From Saprospiraceae bacterium (GTDB lineage: Bacteria > Bacteroidota > Bacteroidia > Chitinophagales > Saprospiraceae): 64,000 nucleotides of DNA. Made by a program: the position numbers and the translations under genes. How positions within the stretch are numbered: position 1 is the stretch's first letter; each line of letters begins with the position of its first letter. The stretch is taken from NCBI GenBank assembly GCA_016715985.1, contig JADJXD010000001.1:992001-1056000 (forward strand), given 5' to 3'. Shown here in pieces: positions 60,608 through 64,000 of this stretch. The notes beneath the pieces are model-generated. The model saw only the letters and a program-made list of their open reading frames with translations, did no database searches and was not told the origin of the DNA.

Positions 60608-62320
60608 ATGGATGTTAAAATGTGGACCTACCTGATCGTAGGAATAACTTTCGCTTTATATATTGCTATTGCAATCTGGTCCCGAGCCGGCTCTACCAAA
60701 GAATTTTATGTAGCTGGTGGTGGCGTCTCTCCATTAGCAAACGGTATGGCAACTGCTGCGGACTGGATGTCGGCAGCGTCATTTATTTCGATGGCGGGTA
60801 TCATTTCTTTTGCGGGGTATGACGGTGCTGTTTATCTCATGGGATGGACTGGTGGCTATGTACTTTTGGCCTTACTGCTCGCCCCATATCTCAGAAAATT
60901 TGGAAAATTTACAGTGCCTGATTTTATCGGAGATCGATATTATTCCAATACTGCACGTACCGTAGCTGTTATTTGTGCTTTGATCGTTTCTTTCACTTAC
61001 GTAGCAGGTCAGATGCGTGGTGTAGGTTTGGTGTTTTCCAGGTTTTTGGAGATTAGCATCGAATGGGGTGTAGTGGTAGGTATGATCATTGTGTTCTTTT
61101 ATGCCGTATTGGGTGGGATGAAAGGTATCACATACACGCAGGTAGCACAGTATTGTGTATTAATATTTGCTTATATGGTACCTGCTATTTTTATATCATT
61201 GGCTTTAACGGGCAATGCTATTCCACAGTTGGGTTTTGGTGATACATTAAACGATGGTTCTGGTGTGTATCTGTTGGACAAACTCGATGGACTCAATCAG
61301 GAATTGGGTTTTGCAGCATATACCGATGGCACCAAGAGTATGATAGATGTCTTTGCTATTACATTTGCCTTAATGGTAGGTACAGCAGGTCTTCCACATG
61401 TAATAGTGAGATTTTTTACGGTACCGAAAGTAAAAGATGCAAGAAAATCTGCCGGATACGCATTATTATTTATTGCTATACTTTATACCACAGCACCTGC
61501 AGTTGCTGCTTTCGCACGTACAAATATGATCAACACGGTAAGTAACCAGGAATATGCAACCATGCCTGAATGGTTTAAGAAATGGGAAACAACCAAATTG
61601 ATAAAATTTGATGATAAAAATGGTGATGGGAAAATTCAATATCTTAGTGACAAAGCTACCAATGAATTGACCGTGGATAATGACATCATGGTTTTGGCAA
61701 ATCCTGAGATTGCCGGACTGCCAAACTGGGTCATCGCCCTGGTAGCAGCGGGCGGATTGGCAGCCGCACTATCTACAGCCGCAGGATTATTGTTGGTCAT
61801 TTCGACATCTATCTCTCATGATTTGATTAAAAAACAACTGAACCCAAATATTTCGGAAAAAAATGAATTATTATGGGCTCGTATTGCTGCAGCATTAGCA
61901 GTGGTTATCGCCGGATATTTTGGTATTAATCCTCCCGGCTTTGTGGCAGCGGTGGTCGCATTGGCGTTTGGCCTGGCAGCGGCTTCTTTTTTCCCGGCCA
62001 TCATACTCGGGATATTTTCAAAACGGATGAATATGCAAGGTGCCGTAGCAGGTATGATCGTGGGTATCACCTTGATGATATTCTACATGTTGAAATTTAA
62101 GTTTGGTATTTTTGACGGCGGCAAAGATGCCGTCGCGGGCTTGACCAAAAGCTGGTGGTTTGGTATCTCTCCTGAAGGTTTCGGTACTGTCGCTATGATG
62201 GCTAATTTTGCGGTAGCCTGGGCCGTTAGCTTTATGACACCGCCACCACCTGCTCACGTACAGCAAATAGTAGAAGACATCCGGATACCGAGAGGTGCAG
62301 GTGAAGCACAGGTACATTAA
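60608..62320 (+). CDS. Sodium:solute (acetate-type) symporter, SSS family
   Basis: 570 residues, 13 membrane helices. SSS motifs: EFYVAGGGVSPLANGMATAADWMSAASF in parts near residue 32, GLPHVIVRFFTVPKVKDAR near 264 and ALSTAAGLLLVISTSISHDL in part near 392 (sodium-site helix). It belongs to the VC_2705 cation:acetate group that uses a DUF4212 partner. Imports small monocarboxylates with Na+. Confidence 0.9.
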   Translation: MDVKMWTYLIVGITFALYIAIAIWSRAGSTKEFYVAGGGVSPLANGMATAADWMSAASFISMAGIISFAGYDGAVYLMGWTGGYVLLALLLAPYLRKFGKFTVPDFIGDRYYSNTARTVAVICALIVSFTYVAGQMRGVGLVFSRFLEISIEWGVVVGMIIVFFYAVLGGMKGITYTQVAQYCVLIFAYMVPAIFISLALTGNAIPQLGFGDTLNDGSGVYLLDKLDGLNQELGFAAYTDGTKSMIDVFAITFALMVGTAGLPHVIVRFFTVPKVKDARKSAGYALLFIAILYTTAPAVAAFARTNMINTVSNQEYATMPEWFKKWETTKLIKFDDKNGDGKIQYLSDKATNELTVDNDIMVLANPEIAGLPNWVIALVAAGGLAAALSTAAGLLLVISTSISHDLIKKQLNPNISEKNELLWARIAAALAVVIAGYFGINPPGFVAAVVALAFGLAAASFFPAIILGIFSKRMNMQGAVAGMIVGITLMIFYMLKFKFGIFDGGKDAVAGLTKSWWFGISPEGFGTVAMMANFAVAWAVSFMTPPPPAHVQQIVEDIRIPRGAGEAQVH

Positions 62321-62464
62321 TTCAGTATATCTTGATTTTAATTATTATTGAGATCGGGGTCAGAATCTTTGTTCATTACAGTGTAATTTTTATTAGATGG
62401 TTTTGCATTAAGTTTAATCCGGTCGCTGTTTTATAGTAATTATTCCACTGAGCAGAGTTTTTAG

Positions 62465-62497
62465 AATCATCATAGGTCTGACTTATGATGATTTTTT
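62465..62497 (+). terminator. Terminator after the symporter gene
   Basis: AATCATCATA / TATGATGATT stem of 10 bp with a 9-nt loop followed by TTTT. 145 nt past the stop of the symporter gene. Confidence 0.7.
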
Positions 62498-62591
62498 ATA
62501 TTTGCACCAGTATTTTATTTATTCATCCAAGGTGGTATCAATTCAACAATTCAACAAATTTACCAATTCCACAAATCAGCAATTTTAAAAA

Positions 62592-62801
62592 ATGAACCCA
62601 ACCATTTCAAATATTTTTGTGATCGTGTATGCAGCGTCAACCTTACTTATGCGTATTTGGTTAGAGCCACAATTGCAAGGCAAGTATCTTATTTCCATAG
62701 GAATGGGTGCATTTGCGCTATTGTTTTTGTGGGCATTAATTAAAAGCGGCTTTCTTCGACCTACTATTTTGGGCTTAGATAAATATGGGCATAAGAAGTG
62801 A
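62592..62801 (+). CDS. Small two-helix membrane protein
   Basis: 69 residues: helices NIFVIVYAASTLLMRIWL and LISIGMGAFALLFLWALI with a basic C-terminus (LDKYGHKK). A TATATTTG box at 62497-62504 suits a promoter. Small proteins of this kind often lie between the SSS symporter and the SSS-type kinase genes; no function known. Confidence 0.65.
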   Translation: MNPTISNIFVIVYAASTLLMRIWLEPQLQGKYLISIGMGAFALLFLWALIKSGFLRPTILGLDKYGHKK

Positions 62802-62929
62802 CTCTCCTTGTGTTTTTATTATTTACATTTGTTCAAGATATAGGAATGGAGTTAATCTATTTATGTTTTCCAAAATTGGAATGAAGAATCACAACTTGTG
62901 TTGTTCTCTTAAGTTTATAAAAAAGTAAA

Positions 62930-63403
62930 ATGAAAAAGTGTTTTGTTGTATTGTTATCAATGGTATTAAGCTTTTGTGCTTGGAGCCAAGATCTATCAAT
63001 GCCAAAAGTAGAATATGCCATAGTTGCTGAAGGGCAAGATGCTCCTATTCCAGATTTACACATTACTTGTTTTAATAAGTATTTTAACCAAGATTATTTA
63101 CCAGCTGATTTTCGTAAAAGGTACAATCTTGATAACAAAGTACTATATAAAAACAAAATGCTTGTGGAAATATTTAGAAATGACATAAGTAAAAAAGGCT
63201 TTGATAAAATAGAATTGGTTCAAGTGAAAGAAAATAAAGAATCCTTTATTATAGAATATAAACTCGTTAATGCTGACTTTTCAAATGATGAGCAATCACT
63301 ATCTCCTTTTTTAATCATCCAATTACCTAAATCAAAGAAAAAAGTAATATTTATTGCCGACGGTGTGGAATTAAGTAAAGCTAAAGAAATCTATGTAGAT
63401 TAA
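62930..63403 (+). CDS. Secreted protein of unknown function
   Basis: 157 residues with a signal peptide (CFVVLLSMVLSFCAWSQ). The mature part is Lys/Asp-rich, mixed alpha/beta, with the ending FIADGVELSKAKEIYVD. I do not recognise a family. It lies between the symporter and the sensor kinase; base composition is more AT-rich than its neighbours, so it may be a recent insert. Confidence 0.6.
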   Translation: MKKCFVVLLSMVLSFCAWSQDLSMPKVEYAIVAEGQDAPIPDLHITCFNKYFNQDYLPADFRKRYNLDNKVLYKNKMLVEIFRNDISKKGFDKIELVQVKENKESFIIEYKLVNADFSNDEQSLSPFLIIQLPKSKKKVIFIADGVELSKAKEIYVD

Positions 63404-63428
63404 AAACGAACTCTTTAACCATGACACC

Positions 63429-63620
63429 ATGATCCAAAAAAGGCGGGAATTAAGAATTGTTACTTTTATTTGTGGAATATTATTGGTAAATTTTCCATTG
63501 CTTTCTGTTTTTAATAAGCCTGTTTTTATTTTTGGTATTCCACTGTTGTTCTTCTACATATTTTCACTTTGGACTATCATCATATTTATGACATTCCGAC
63601 TCTCAAAAAAGCAAAACTGA
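63429..63620 (+). CDS. Small membrane partner of the SSS-type kinase
   Basis: 63 residues with a basic start (MIQKRRELRIV) and two hydrophobic helices (FICGILLVNFPLLSVF; IPLLFFYIFSLWTIIIFMTF). It stops one base before the kinase gene, and such a small protein usually precedes SSS-histidine kinases, where it is thought to assist the symporter-like domain. Confidence 0.65.
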   Translation: MIQKRRELRIVTFICGILLVNFPLLSVFNKPVFIFGIPLLFFYIFSLWTIIIFMTFRLSKKQN

Positions 63621-63621
63621 G

Positions 63622-64000
63622 ATGGATGCAAGCATAGTTATTTTAGTTTCCCTATTTTACCTTCTTCTACTTTTTGGCGTCGCTATATATGCTAATAAAT
63701 TGTCAAAAGTCGGACAAAGCATCGTCAACAACCCTTATGTTTACTCGCTTTCGTTGGCTGTTTATTGCACTGTCTGGACTTATTATGGTAGTGTAGGACG
63801 TGCAGCTGAGACAGGATTAGGTTTTGCAACTGTTTACTTAGGCCCTACGATTATGGCGCCAATCTGGTATATGATTATGCGTAAAATTATCCTGATTTCC
63901 AAACAATTAAGGGTTACATCTATTGCAGATTTCCTCTCTTCCAGATATGGCAAAAGTACGTTTATTGGCGTAATAACTACAGTAATATTAGTATTCGGCA
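63622..64000 (+). CDS. SSS symporter-like sensor histidine kinase (N-terminus, cut by window edge)
   Basis: 126 codons visible from the ATG at 63622. Three membrane helices (IVILVSLFYLLLLFGVAIYA and following), TVWTYYGSVGRAAETGLGF and RVTSIADFLSSRYGKST, the start of the SSS-type input domain of CbrA-like kinases. The kinase part lies beyond the window, so the call rests on the input domain and context. Confidence 0.75.
   Translation, partial: MDASIVILVSLFYLLLLFGVAIYANKLSKVGQSIVNNPYVYSLSLAVYCTVWTYYGSVGRAAETGLGFATVYLGPTIMAPIWYMIMRKIILISKQLRVTSIADFLSSRYGKSTFIGVITTVILVFG

Overview
The window is AT-rich DNA from a member of the Bacteroidota, most likely a Saprospiria/Chitinophagia-like free-living organism. 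The evidence is a SusC/SusD pair, several proteins with type IX secretion (T9SS) C-terminal domains, -7 promoter boxes of the TAnnTTTG type, and a CcmE of the CxxxY type. No tRNA, rRNA, CRISPR array or replication origin was seen. The species is not identifiable from the sequence alone.

Layout. (1) 1-1381: end of a PQQ-type sugar dehydrogenase gene overlapping a c-type cytochrome gene. (2) 1420-6880: a minus-strand array of small cargo units. They hold a Fic remnant, a YefM-YoeB toxin-antitoxin pair with a frameshifted toxin, an orphan protein, a SIR2-like DUF4917 protein, and an HNH-Shedu (DUF4263) defence pair. Imperfect palindromes resembling integron attC sites separate the units. One of these sites is split by a 695-nt group II intron whose reverse-transcriptase gene has been deleted. 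(3) 7155-10475: ordinary small minus-strand genes (outer-membrane barrel, conserved proteins, Gmad2 lipoprotein, DUF1801, DHCW cupin, membrane protein). (4) 10570-20080: a second minus-strand cassette array. It carries a Fic protein, a lipoprotein broken by an in-frame stop, a secreted toxin with a SUKH-like immunity gene, a methyltransferase, a membrane-protein gene cut by an IS1182-like element with 4-bp target duplication, and a secreted orphan. Four copies of a ~150-bp repeat in this array each carry a TTG-N20-TACATTTG promoter pointing into the next unit. No integrase gene is present, so the two arrays look like CALINs (clusters of attC sites lacking an integrase).

(5) 20327-24885: ccmE-ccmF for cytochrome c maturation, then a DUF2520 dehydrogenase-like gene and a small partner. 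(6) 25136-36379: a 3,747-residue T9SS adhesin with ten 71-residue tandem repeats. (7) 36721-38732: rlmI-like rRNA methyltransferase and thyA, convergent. (8) 38912-55176: a polysaccharide utilization locus with a Y_Y_Y/HTH regulator, T9SS GH144, a six-module T9SS protein, a GH144 lipoprotein, a GH3 lipoprotein, SusC and SusD. GH144 plus GH3 points to beta-1,2-glucan as substrate. (9) 55379-64000: a carboxylate/acetate uptake region with DnaQ-like exonuclease, cNMP/CBS/DUF294 regulator, ArsR-type regulator, porin, DUF4212 plus SSS symporter, small membrane proteins and the start of an SSS-type sensor kinase.

How it fits together: the metabolic regions describe an aerobic polymer degrader. The two arrays are the accessory part, where defence, toxin-immunity and orphan genes sit one per unit, in one orientation, between recombination-like palindromes, with clear decay (frameshift, stop, IS, internal deletion).
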